This document shows, piece after piece, positions 26,607 to 34,587 of a stretch of 41,271 bases of DNA; the first letter of the stretch is position 1, and every line of letters starts with the position of its first letter. This DNA comes from an uncultured Marinilabiliaceae bacterium. GTDB taxonomy: Bacteria > Bacteroidota > Bacteroidia > Bacteroidales > Marinilabiliaceae. Location of the stretch: contig CALEUX010000031.1 of NCBI GenBank assembly GCA_937920475.1, forward strand, positions 1-41,271, in the 5' to 3' direction. Position numbers and translations under genes: made by a program. The notes beneath the pieces are model-generated. The model had not been told where the DNA came from, made no database searches, and saw only the letters and a program-made list of their open reading frames with translations.

Positions 26607-27875
26607 TTACATTGGCTCCTCACCAATTGGGCCACGATGCAGTTCAATAACAGTAATTTCGGGAGGCATACCTACCCTTGCCGGCATTCCCAAATAACCA
26701 AGTCCGCGGTTTACATACAGATATTTATCGCCTTCCCGGAACAACCCTGCCCAGCGCTTTTGGATGTATTGTGCCGGGCTCCAACGAAAATCGCCCTTCT
26801 CTATGCCAAACTGCATGCCATGGGTATGTCCCGAGAGCGTTAAATCGAAGAAATCCTGCTTTAGTACTTTTTCATCCCAATGGTCGGGGTCATGCGACAT
26901 TAATAATCTGAAAGGGGTATCATTTATTTCAGTCGAAGCTTTCTCCAAATCGCCTTTACGGGGAAAAGAAGCTTTGCCCCAGTTTTCAACACCACCAATT
27001 CCTATAACATCACCTCGTCGTTCGAGCTTAACACCTTGATTTCTTAAAAGCCTGAATCCTAGCTTATGATGACCTTCTACGACGCCTTTAAAATTGTTTT
27101 CTTTTTCCTCAGTAGAATTCCAACGGCTATAATTACCATAATCATGATTTCCAAGTATTGAATATTTCCCCAAAGGGGCCTTTAATTTGGCAAACACATC
27201 TTCCCAACCCTGCATTTCACCTGCAAAATTATTGACCATATCGCCGGTAAAAAGAATTATATCAGGATGTTCAGCATTAATTAAGTCGAATGCTTCAATG
27301 AGCGGTTCCTTATTGGTGCCAAAACTTCCCAGGTGCAAATCTGAAATCTGAACAACCTTTAAGCCATCAAAGCCAAGTGGCAAATTGGGGAACGATAATC
27401 GTATGTGTTTGGTATAAAAAGCATAACGTCCTTTAAAAGCACCAAAAAGCAGGGTGACAAATGGTGCAGTAGCCATAATAATGCCTACCTGACTTAAAAA
27501 TTTCCGACGTGTAAGACGTGGATAATGCCTCTGTTTATCTGAAGACTCAGCTTTGGAGATTGAAAACAACGGCATTTTTTTAGTTAAAATCACCGCAAAA
27601 AGCACCAATTTGGGAATAAACAGCAATAAAAAGAATAGCAGAAACAGCGAAAAATATCTGTAAATCTCAGCATTTTCAGCAACAGGAATAACAAACCAGA
27701 AAAAAACAAAGCCAAGAATATAAGTTGCCGGCAAACCAGCAAACAGGAACAACCCAACCGACATTCCTCCAAAGTTTTTCAGAATGCCTTCTTTCTTCCA
27801 CCATTTTAAAAGAAAGTAATTAACCAAAACAGCCAGTAGTGCTGTTAATAAAAATGCAACCAGATGAAACTTCAT
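26607..27875 (-). CDS. Membrane-anchored metallophosphoesterase (YkuE/YaeI-like)
   Basis: The 422-aa protein has three N-terminal hydrophobic helices (about 4-24, 38-62, 74-98), a positively charged segment ending in TRRKFLSQVG (122-131, a twin-arginine motif), a fourth helix (about 128-148) and a calcineurin-like phosphoesterase domain (about 170-420). Metal ligands are in DLHLG (179-183), GDMVNN (211-216), GNHDYG (242-247), MSHDPDHW and SGHTHGMQFG. By the positive-inside rule, the loop after helix 1 and the segment before helix 4 are cytoplasmic, which places the catalytic domain in the periplasm. Relatives such as YkuE and YaeI act on phosphodiester or lipid-linked substrates; the substrate here is unknown. 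It is monocistronic. Confidence 0.85.
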   Translation of the reverse strand: MKFHLVAFLLTALLAVLVNYFLLKWWKKEGILKNFGGMSVGLFLFAGLPATYILGFVFFWFVIPVAENAEIYRYFSLFLLFFLLLFIPKLVLFAVILTKKMPLFSISKAESSDKQRHYPRLTRRKFLSQVGIIMATAPFVTLLFGAFKGRYAFYTKHIRLSFPNLPLGFDGLKVVQISDLHLGSFGTNKEPLIEAFDLINAEHPDIILFTGDMVNNFAGEMQGWEDVFAKLKAPLGKYSILGNHDYGNYSRWNSTEEKENNFKGVVEGHHKLGFRLLRNQGVKLERRGDVIGIGGVENWGKASFPRKGDLEKASTEINDTPFRLLMSHDPDHWDEKVLKQDFFDLTLSGHTHGMQFGIEKGDFRWSPAQYIQKRWAGLFREGDKYLYVNRGLGYLGMPARVGMPPEITVIELHRGPIGEEPM

Positions 27876-28041
27876 TAAACCCTCTCCAATCTTTTACCAC
27901 AACCAGTTAAAGGAAAATTTAAATTCCAAATTCATTAATTGTAACTGGGTCTTTTACCTATTACAAACGTATAAGGTTGCACAAATGTTGTGAAATAATC
28001 TTAAAACAGAATTTCTGCAACATTAAATTAAGATTAACAAT

Positions 28042-28175
28042 CAATGTCGTTTAGTTAAGCTCTTTTACCCCTAAATCCCCTAAAGGGGACTTTACAAGAT
28101 GCCCTGGAAATTCCCCCTTCAGGGGGTTAGGGGGTAGAATGAGTAGCAATAAATTTTCTTAACTAAACGACATTG
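28042..28175. mobile_element. MITE-like element with perfect terminal inverted repeats and target duplication
   Basis: Perfect 18-bp inverted repeats CAATGTCGTTTAGTTAAG (28042-28059) and its complement (28158-28175) bound a 134-bp element. The flanks carry an identical 10-bp direct repeat, GATTAACAAT (28032-28041 and 28176-28185), a convincing target duplication. The interior has no ORF but C- and G-rich hairpins (CCCCTAAATCCCCTAAAGGGG near 28070 and CCCCCTTCAGGGGGTTAGGGGG near 28113), reminiscent of interspersed repeats in Bacteroidota. The perfect ends and duplication suggest recent insertion. Confidence 0.85.
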
Positions 28176-28200
28176 GATTAACAATCTTATTTTAAACACA

Positions 28201-28248
28201 ATAACCTGAGGGTTAGCCCAGGTTATAGATAAAGCCCGAAAAGGGTTT
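28201..28248 (-). terminator. Probable hairpins ending the hydrogenase operon
   Basis: Two adjacent hairpins follow hydC on the minus strand: AAAGCCC-GAAA-AGGGTTT (28231-28248) and ATAACCT...AGGTTAT with an inner GGG/CCC (28201-28226). T-tracts are weak, so termination may be partial. Confidence 0.45.
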
Positions 28249-28276
28249 CATTTAAAACTATTCTGCTAAAACAGTG

Positions 28277-28750
28277 CTAATATTCTCCAAGAATCTTTTT
28301 CACATCCTCGGCTGCAACACGTCCATAAACACGCTCGCCAATGGTAACAACAGGTGCCAGGCCACAAGCTCCAACGCAACGCAGGCAACTCAGCGAAAAT
28401 TTACCATCGTCGGTTGTTTCGCCAACTTTTACCTTCAACAGGCGTTTGAATTCTTCCAGAACCTTCTCGGCTCCACGAACATAACAGGCAGTACCCATAC
28501 AAATGGATATAGGATGGCGGCCTTTGGGCAACATGGAAAAGAACGAATAAAATGTTACCACCCCATAAACATGAGCCACCGAAACGTTAAGTTCCTCGGC
28601 TATGAGTTCCTGCACCTCGGCCGGCAGGTAACCAAACAACACCTGGGCGCTATGCAATACATTTATCAGTTCGCCACTATCGTTGTTAAACTTTTTACAG
28701 ATACCACGAAGTTCTTCAATTTTAGATTCTGGTATTTTAATATTTGCCAT
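28277..28750 (-). CDS. hydC: [FeFe]-hydrogenase subunit HydC (NuoE-like)
   Basis: The 157-aa protein is a NuoE/HydC-type thioredoxin-like [2Fe-2S] subunit of a multimeric, NAD-linked [FeFe]-hydrogenase. A helical N-terminal part (about 1-75, LINVLHSAQVLFGYLPAEVQELIAEELNVSVAHVYGVVTFYSFF) precedes the cluster ligands C84 and C89 (CMGTACYVRG) and C125 and C129 (CLRCVGACGLAP). It passes electrons between the flavin subunit HydB and the catalytic subunit HydA. It is the last gene of the 13-gene minus-strand operon, 114 bp after hydA, a wider gap than elsewhere in the operon and of low complexity, so separate RNA processing or an extra start is possible. Confidence 0.93.
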   Translation of the reverse strand: MANIKIPESKIEELRGICKKFNNDSGELINVLHSAQVLFGYLPAEVQELIAEELNVSVAHVYGVVTFYSFFSMLPKGRHPISICMGTACYVRGAEKVLEEFKRLLKVKVGETTDDGKFSLSCLRCVGACGLAPVVTIGERVYGRVAAEDVKKILGEY

Positions 28751-28864
28751 TTCTGATGATATTTAAGATGATACGATAAAAGATGAAAATATTAGATAAT
28801 CATGCGAAAACCTTAATGCATCATATCAATAACTATCTAATTTTCGAATCAATAATCTAAATTA

Positions 28865-30637
28865 CTAATGGTTTATTTCAACTTTTTTCTTTTTGTCGAA
28901 ATAGTGTGTATGCAATAACTCATGCGATTTATCGCTCAATGGTTTACCCAAATACTCCTCATACAGTTTCTTTATGTAAGGATTTTCGTGCGATTTTCGT
29001 ATGGGTTTACCGGCATCTTCCTGGTAAATTGCCCGCTGGCGCTTTCTCAAAATCTCAACATCGCCATGATGGTAGGGCTGTCCGCCACCACCTATACAAC
29101 CACCCGGACAAGCCATAATTTCAATAGCGTGGAAGGTTGACTTACCAGCTTTAATATCTTCCAATAGTTTTCGGGCATTACCCAAACCATGTGCTATGCC
29201 AATATTAATGGGCAATCCGTTAAAATCGACCGTTGCCTGACGAATGCCGTCCATACCACGCAACTCTTCAAAGTCGACTTTTTCGAGTTGCTTTTGGGTA
29301 AACAATTCATAAGCCGTGCGCACCGCAGCTTCAATAACACCTCCGGTTGTGCCAAAAATTACCGACGCCCCAGTTGAAGCCCCCAGTGGGTTATCAAACT
29401 CTTCATCGGGAAGTGATTTAAAATCGAGATTGGCATTACGGATTAATTGCGCCAGCTCGCGGGTGGATATGGAAACATTCACATCGGGGTCGCCATTAAC
29501 TGAAAATTCGGGCCGTGTACACTCATATTTCTTAGCCAAACAGGGCATTACGGACACTACCATCAGTTTTTCGCGGGGCACCTGCAATTGTTCGGCAAAG
29601 TATGACTTGGCAATGGCACCAAACATTTGCTGCGGCGATTTGGCCGTAGAAGGAATATCCTTCATTTCGGGGAAATGGTGTTCAAGGAAATTAACCCATC
29701 CGGGGCAACAACTTGTAAGGATGGGGAGTTTCACCTCCTTATCGCCATTGAGAAAACGGCCCAGCCTGTCGAGAATTTCAGCGCCTTCTTCCATGATGGT
29801 AAGGTCGGCAGCAAAATCGGTATCAAATACATAATCGAAACCAAGTTTACGCAAGGCAGCCGCCATTTTTCCGGTTACCAGAGTTCCGGGTTCCATACCA
29901 AAGGATTCGCCCAATGCGGCTCTAACGGCAGGTGCAGTTTGAACGATTACTATTTTTTCGGGGTCAACCAAGGCTTCAATCACCTTCCAGGTGTAATCGC
30001 GCTCGGTTAAAGCACCGGTAGGACAAACAGCCACACATTGACCGCAATAGGTACAGGTTGAGTGGTCTAAATCCATTTCAAAGGCCGGAGCTACCACTGC
30101 ATTAAAACCACGGTTAATGGCCGAAAGTACACCTACTGTTTGCACGTCGTTACAGGCCGTTTCGCAACGGCGGCACATAATGCATTTATCCATTTCGCGG
30201 ATAATCGCAGGCGATTTATCGCCTTTGTATTTGGATTGCTCGCCCTTGAAGTGAATTTCCCTGATACCCAAATTCTGAGCCATGGTTTGCAATTCACATT
30301 CGCCCGATTTGGCGCAGGTTAAACACTCGGCCGGATGGTCGGACAGGATTAATTCCATAACTGTGCGGCGGGCATTAACTACCCGTACAGTGTGTGTTTT
30401 CACCACCATACCCTCATCGCATTCAGTTTTACAGGCAGGAGCCAGATTCCTTCGTCCTTCCACCTCCACCACGCAAATACGACAACCTCCCGGTTTATTT
30501 TCGAAATTCATATCCTCCAGCTTCATGTAACACAGTGAAGGAACTTTAACTCCAATGGTTTTGGCAGCATCAAGAATAGTAGTACCCTTTTCAACCACCA
30601 CCGGTTTATCATCTATAATTAGCTTAACAATTTCCAT
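28865..30637 (-). CDS. hydA: [FeFe]-hydrogenase catalytic subunit HydA, bifurcating type
   Basis: The 590-aa protein is a group A3-like [FeFe]-hydrogenase. Domains in order: plant-type [2Fe-2S] ferredoxin (1-80; Cys 36, 52, 55, 69), His-Cys3 [4Fe-4S] site (HPAECLTCAKSGEC, 101-114), two [4Fe-4S] clusters (CIMCRRCETAC near 152-162 and CTYCGQCVAVC near 195-205), the H-cluster domain, and a small-subunit-like tail (about 530-590). All H-cluster motifs are canonical: TSCCPGW (C310 proton relay, C311 ligand), MPCLAKKYE (C366, E372) and MACPGGCIGGGGQP (C510, C514). With HydB and HydC it should couple NADH and ferredoxin to H2 (electron bifurcation/confurcation). Oxygen-sensitive, cytoplasmic. Maturases HydE, HydF and HydG are not in the window. 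Confidence 0.97.
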   Translation of the reverse strand: MEIVKLIIDDKPVVVEKGTTILDAAKTIGVKVPSLCYMKLEDMNFENKPGGCRICVVEVEGRRNLAPACKTECDEGMVVKTHTVRVVNARRTVMELILSDHPAECLTCAKSGECELQTMAQNLGIREIHFKGEQSKYKGDKSPAIIREMDKCIMCRRCETACNDVQTVGVLSAINRGFNAVVAPAFEMDLDHSTCTYCGQCVAVCPTGALTERDYTWKVIEALVDPEKIVIVQTAPAVRAALGESFGMEPGTLVTGKMAAALRKLGFDYVFDTDFAADLTIMEEGAEILDRLGRFLNGDKEVKLPILTSCCPGWVNFLEHHFPEMKDIPSTAKSPQQMFGAIAKSYFAEQLQVPREKLMVVSVMPCLAKKYECTRPEFSVNGDPDVNVSISTRELAQLIRNANLDFKSLPDEEFDNPLGASTGASVIFGTTGGVIEAAVRTAYELFTQKQLEKVDFEELRGMDGIRQATVDFNGLPINIGIAHGLGNARKLLEDIKAGKSTFHAIEIMACPGGCIGGGGQPYHHGDVEILRKRQRAIYQEDAGKPIRKSHENPYIKKLYEEYLGKPLSDKSHELLHTHYFDKKKKVEINH

Positions 30638-30670
30638 TCTTTTAGGGTGTTAAAATATTAAACCTTAAGG

Positions 30671-32464
30671 TTATTGCACACTGATGGCGCCAAATTTACA
30701 TTTCTCCATACAGGCACCACATTTGATGCAAACAGAAGTATCGATGGCATGCGGTGTTTTACGTTCGCCTGAAATGGCATCAACCGGACAAACACGGCTG
30801 CAAAGCGTACATCCAACGCATAAGTGTGAATCGATAATATAGTGCATTAAAGCTTTGCATTGCCCGGCCGGACATTTACCATCCTTAACGTGTGCCTGAT
30901 ACTCATCATTAAAATTATCCATGGTTGACAACACCGGATTGGGGGAGGTTTGTCCCAAACCACACAGAGATGTATCCTTTATAACATTGGCCAGATTGCG
31001 TAGTTTTATCAAGTCGCCTTCTAACGCCTTTCCAAGTGTTATTTTCTCAAGCATCTCGTGCAAGCGTTTATTACCAATACGGCAAGGCGCACATTTACCG
31101 CAACTCTCCTCCACCGTAAATTCGAGGTAAAACTTGGCCATTGAAACCATACAATCGTCCTCATCCATCACAATCATACCACCCGACCCCATCATAGACC
31201 CGGAGGCTATAAGATTATCGTAATCGATGGGAATATCCAGATGACGTTCGGTTAAACAACCTCCCGATGGACCTCCTGTTTGAACGGCTTTAAATTTCTT
31301 CCCACCCTTAATACCACCGCCAATATCAAAAATAACCTCACGCAGGGTCGTACCCATGGGCACCTCAATTAAACCAACATTGTTAACCTTGCCGGCAAGC
31401 GCAAACACTTTGGTCCCTTTGCTTTTTTCAGTTCCAATACTGCTGAACCATTCGCCACCTTTTAAAATAATTGGTGGAATATTGGCAAAAGTCTCAACAT
31501 TGTTAACATTGGTCGGTTTCTCTTTATACCCCCTTACAGAAGGGAATGGAGGTTTAACAGTAGGTTCGCCACGTAAGCCCTCCATCGAATGTATGAGTGC
31601 GGTTTCCTCGCCACATACAAAAGCACCTGCACCATAACGAATTTCTACATCAAAGTTAAAGCCGGTACCAAAAATATCTTTGCCAAGTAAACCATATTCT
31701 CTGGCTTGCTCAATGGCAATTTTTAAACGTTGAATGGCCAGGGGATATTCAGCACGAATATATACCAGACCTGTATCGGCACCAATGCAATAACCGCAAA
31801 TGGCCATGGCTTCCAAAACTGAATGTGGGTCGCCTTCTAAGATAGAGCGGTCCATAAAAGCGCCGGGGTCGCCCTCATCGGCATTACAAACCACATATTT
31901 TTGCTCTGATTTTGATTTCAATGTAAGCTCCCATTTCAAACCGGTTGGGAACCCGCCTCCCCCACGGCCGCGAAGCCCCGAGTCTTTAATAATTTTAATA
32001 GCTTCCTCAGGTGTTTTCTCAACCAAAACCTTTCCAAGCGCTGAATAGCCATCGCGCGCTATGTATTCATCAATATTTTCGGGGTTAATAAATCCGCAAT
32101 TTCGCAAAGCAATACGAATTTGCTTCTTATAAAACCCCATGTGTTTTGAATCGGAAACAACCTCTTTGGTTTCGGGGTTAACATACAATAACCTGTTAAC
32201 TTTTCTGCCTTTAATCAGGTGTTCAAGAACAAGTTCGTTGGCATCGTCGGGGGTTACCTGAACATAAAAGGTATTATCGGGTACCATTTTAACCACAGGC
32301 CCTTTCTCGCAAAAGCCGAAGCACCCGGTGCGTACCACCTGAACCTCTTTATTGAGACCATTTTGCTCCAATGCCAATTTCAGATTTTCTACAATTTCTT
32401 CGCATTGCGAAGCCCGGCAACCCGTGCCTGCGCAAACAAGAATATGGTTTTTAAATTTTGCCAT
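30671..32464 (-). CDS. hydB: [FeFe]-hydrogenase flavoprotein subunit HydB (NuoF-like)
   Basis: The 597-aa NADH- and FMN-binding subunit has an N-terminal thioredoxin-like [2Fe-2S] domain (C11, C16, C48, C52), a NuoF core with the NADH/FMN loop LRGRGGGGFPTGLKW (164-178) and CNADEGDPGAFMDRSILEGDPH, a SLBB region, a [4Fe-4S] site (ESCGKCAPCRIG, C455, C458, C461 and C501) and two C-terminal ferredoxin clusters (C549-C559 and C579-C589). This extended architecture is the one seen in HydB/HndC of bifurcating hydrogenases rather than in respiratory complex I. It lies 33 bp before hydA. It would accept electrons from NADH and relay them to HydC and HydA. Confidence 0.95.
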   Translation of the reverse strand: MAKFKNHILVCAGTGCRASQCEEIVENLKLALEQNGLNKEVQVVRTGCFGFCEKGPVVKMVPDNTFYVQVTPDDANELVLEHLIKGRKVNRLLYVNPETKEVVSDSKHMGFYKKQIRIALRNCGFINPENIDEYIARDGYSALGKVLVEKTPEEAIKIIKDSGLRGRGGGGFPTGLKWELTLKSKSEQKYVVCNADEGDPGAFMDRSILEGDPHSVLEAMAICGYCIGADTGLVYIRAEYPLAIQRLKIAIEQAREYGLLGKDIFGTGFNFDVEIRYGAGAFVCGEETALIHSMEGLRGEPTVKPPFPSVRGYKEKPTNVNNVETFANIPPIILKGGEWFSSIGTEKSKGTKVFALAGKVNNVGLIEVPMGTTLREVIFDIGGGIKGGKKFKAVQTGGPSGGCLTERHLDIPIDYDNLIASGSMMGSGGMIVMDEDDCMVSMAKFYLEFTVEESCGKCAPCRIGNKRLHEMLEKITLGKALEGDLIKLRNLANVIKDTSLCGLGQTSPNPVLSTMDNFNDEYQAHVKDGKCPAGQCKALMHYIIDSHLCVGCTLCSRVCPVDAISGERKTPHAIDTSVCIKCGACMEKCKFGAISVQ

Positions 32465-32496
32465 AACGGATATGATAAAGCTGTTATCGGTTTAAA

Positions 32497-32886
32497 TTAA
32501 AAAGTGTTGTAACTATCGGGAATGATGCCATCAACCAATTCTCCGCCCTTTATATATTTCTCAATAATTTCGGAGGCCTTGGGAGTGGTAACATTACCAA
32601 AAACCAGTGGCTTTTCGCCAGGCAAAGTAACCTCAATGGTAGGCTCGGCATAACAATACCCCATGCATCCGGTTTGAGTAACAACAGCATCAATATTCTG
32701 ATTATCCAGTTCCTCAATAAAATAATTCATTATCTCCTTGGCCCCTGATGCTATGCCACAAGTCGCCATTGAAACCTTAATTTGCACAAGGCTTTCAGGG
32801 TCATCAGCTTTTTCCCTGAGTGTAATTTTGTTCTTCAACTCGTCCTTCATTTTCCGAAGGTCGTCCAGTGTTTTAACCTTTGCCAT
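32497..32886 (-). CDS. HndB-like thioredoxin-fold ferredoxin
   Basis: The 129-aa protein has a helical N-terminus (LDDLRKMKDELKNKITLRE) and a thioredoxin-like ferredoxin domain of the HndB type. Cys residues are C43 (MATCGIASGAKE), C74 and C78 (TQTGCMGYCYAEP). The usual second Cys of the C-x4-C pair is absent, as is common in this subfamily, so cluster binding may be by three Cys or lost. The segment PTIEVTLPGEKPLVFGNVT is typical. Position between the regulatory genes and hydB matches the hndB place in NADP-reducing-type hydrogenase operons. Probably an accessory electron-transfer or assembly subunit. Confidence 0.88.
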   Translation of the reverse strand: MAKVKTLDDLRKMKDELKNKITLREKADDPESLVQIKVSMATCGIASGAKEIMNYFIEELDNQNIDAVVTQTGCMGYCYAEPTIEVTLPGEKPLVFGNVTTPKASEIIEKYIKGGELVDGIIPDSYNTF

Positions 32887-32920
32887 ATTTCATCATTTTA
32901 GTAACTTATTCAATGTTTTA

Positions 32921-33469
32921 TCAAAAATCAAAGTCTATATCTTTTATATTTTCCTGAATCATTTCTTTTATAAAACGAACCACTTTAGGTTGACTGATTT
33001 CTTTTTCTCCCAATGTATCCTGTATTTCAGTTGTTGAAACTGAGTAAGAATGCCCGTTGGCATTAAAAATAAACTGAAACTCCACTCCGGGATTCCCGGT
33101 TATGAGCAAAGTAGCTGCTCCGGCCAAATCACCCAATGGCACACAATCAATATGTTTTACATCAAAAACGGCAGTTACAACTGTTCCTTTCTCTGGTTCT
33201 GATTCCACAAGAAGCGAGCCGCCGGTTTGTGTGGCACTCATTTTAAAAAGAGGTAAACCCAAACCCACCTTTCGGGTGGTACGAGTGGTGGTAAACGGGT
33301 CGGTTACCCGTTTCACCATTTCGGCTGACATGCCACGACCATTATCTTCAAACTTCACTTCCAGAACCCCCTCCTTTTTATCCAAACCAAAAGAAACAAT
33401 TACCTGACTGGCTGCTGCTTCCACCGAGTTTCGGGCTATATCCGTAACATGCATTGATAAATCTTTCAT
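32921..33469 (-). CDS. GHKL ATPase / kinase-like protein
   Basis: The 182-aa product (MKDLSMHVTDIARNSVEA...) has a histidine-kinase-like ATPase fold: N-box IARNSVEAAAS (N14), G1 EDNGRGMS (41-48) and a G2-like GLGLPLFKMSATQTGG (69-84). No dimerisation/phosphoacceptor domain is present, and a further 75 residues (about 108-182) of unknown fold follow. The start is set by the preceding PHP gene: its TAG stop lies one base before this ATG, so translation is coupled. A TTG-started extension into the PHP gene is unlikely. It is probably a protein kinase or allosteric ATPase of the hydrogenase regulatory module. Confidence 0.85.
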   Translation of the reverse strand: MKDLSMHVTDIARNSVEAAASQVIVSFGLDKKEGVLEVKFEDNGRGMSAEMVKRVTDPFTTTRTTRKVGLGLPLFKMSATQTGGSLLVESEPEKGTVVTAVFDVKHIDCVPLGDLAGAATLLITGNPGVEFQFIFNANGHSYSVSTTEIQDTLGEKEISQPKVVRFIKEMIQENIKDIDFDF

Positions 33470-33470
33470 T

Positions 33471-34247
33471 CTACTTTTTTTTTCCAACATTCTCACTACC
33501 GAATAAAGCGCCATTTGGCCAGGCTTTACGGTTATCAACCCCATGCAGGGCAAACTTTATTTCTTTAAAGGAAGGCTCATACATACGTAACCATGTAAAA
33601 CCTTTACCTATTTGCTCAGGAGTGTGTGCATCAGACCCCCTAACCAGGGTAAACCTATCCTTAATGCCCGTTTTTTCAAGAAAACTTTCGGCTACTCGTG
33701 GTGTAACTTCCAGCGCATCAACAGAGAGCCCTTTGGGGTAAACACCCAATTGGCTGTATAGCCCAAATGCCTGCCGGTCAACATGTGCCGGAATAAAAAT
33801 GCCATTAAGCGAATGTACCATTTGCGCCACCTCATCAATAGATTGATTTAAGCCACTCCACAACAACCTTTTTTCCTCCTCGATAATCTCCTCATTCCGA
33901 TTAACAATGACCTGGTGACCAAACTTTTCGGGCACATTTGAAATATCAGGCAACCATTTGTCGAGATATTCCTGAAATAAGCCGAGCATTTCAGAATTTT
34001 CAAAGAACGCCAAACAATGAACCTCTTCCTGAGTATTAATTTCAACGCCACCTAAAACTACCAATCCCCTATCAGCCCCTATTTCCATTACCGTTTTCCA
34101 TTGACGTGTTGAATTATGGTCGGTAATGGCAATAATGTCCATCTGGTTATCCAGTGCCGCCTCGATAATTTTCCCGGGCGACATATCAAGGCTGCCACAG
34201 GGCGATAACACTGTATGCACATGAAAATCGGCCCGAAACAGTTTCAT
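33471..34247 (-). CDS. PHP-domain phosphoesterase-like protein
   Basis: The 258-aa protein belongs to the PHP (polymerase and histidinol phosphatase) superfamily of metal-dependent phosphoesterases. Motif I is DFHVHTVLSPCG (H9, H11), motif II AITDHNST (about 40-47), followed by GGVEINTQEEVHCLAFF and the late RGSDAHTPEQIGKGFTWLRM. The active-site metal ligands look intact. PHP proteins of this small type occur in hydrogenase-regulatory gene sets of Firmicutes; their substrate is not known. It starts 4 bases after the stop of the upstream DRTGG gene, and its own stop is one base before the GHKL gene. Confidence 0.87.
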   Translation of the reverse strand: MKLFRADFHVHTVLSPCGSLDMSPGKIIEAALDNQMDIIAITDHNSTRQWKTVMEIGADRGLVVLGGVEINTQEEVHCLAFFENSEMLGLFQEYLDKWLPDISNVPEKFGHQVIVNRNEEIIEEEKRLLWSGLNQSIDEVAQMVHSLNGIFIPAHVDRQAFGLYSQLGVYPKGLSVDALEVTPRVAESFLEKTGIKDRFTLVRGSDAHTPEQIGKGFTWLRMYEPSFKEIKFALHGVDNRKAWPNGALFGSENVGKKK

Positions 34248-34251
34248 ACCA

Positions 34252-34587
34252 TTAACTATTCAACAACTTATACAACTTACCTGCCAGCTCAAAAGCTTCC
34301 ATTGTTGTTCCTAAAATAGGAATCTGCTCCTCTTCGCTATGTGCCATTGTTGCTTCATCGGGTTTAAGCCCCTTTACCAGAATTATAGCGGCAATGTCCT
34401 TTAACGAAGCAACTGCCATAATATTTTTATGGGTTTGCAGGGTTATCCACACATCTCCTTCGTTGGCATTCCCCATAACATCGCTCAACAAATCAGACAC
34501 GTAACCATTTTCTACAACCCTATCGAGCCCCAGTCCGCCACAGAAAAGTGTCAGATTAAGCTTTTCTTTAATATCACATACCTTCAT
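34252..34587 (-). CDS. DRTGG-domain protein 2
   Basis: The 111-aa protein is a stand-alone DRTGG domain, a fold otherwise found in phosphotransacetylase- and CBS-associated regulators. It is a paralogue of the 114-aa protein at 36447-36791. Both carry SDLLSDVM/SDLMSDVL followed by a segment like GDVWITLQTHKNIMAVASLKDIAAIILV. The start codon overlaps the last 14 bases of the upstream hydrogenase-like gene, showing translational coupling. Probably a ligand- or protein-binding module in the signalling chain; its ligand is unknown. Confidence 0.8.
   Translation of the reverse strand: MKVCDIKEKLNLTLFCGGLGLDRVVENGYVSDLLSDVMGNANEGDVWITLQTHKNIMAVASLKDIAAIILVKGLKPDEATMAHSEEEQIPILGTTMEAFELAGKLYKLLNS

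Noticed and set aside
28274-28756. 160-aa open frame on the plus strand opposite hydC
   Set aside because: It mirrors hydC almost exactly, its composition is that of a shadow frame, and hydC has all conserved [2Fe-2S] cysteines.
29316-30010. Overlapping plus-strand open frames of 172 and 127 aa opposite hydA
   Set aside because: hydA is unmistakable on the minus strand; the plus-strand frames resemble no protein family and have no start context.
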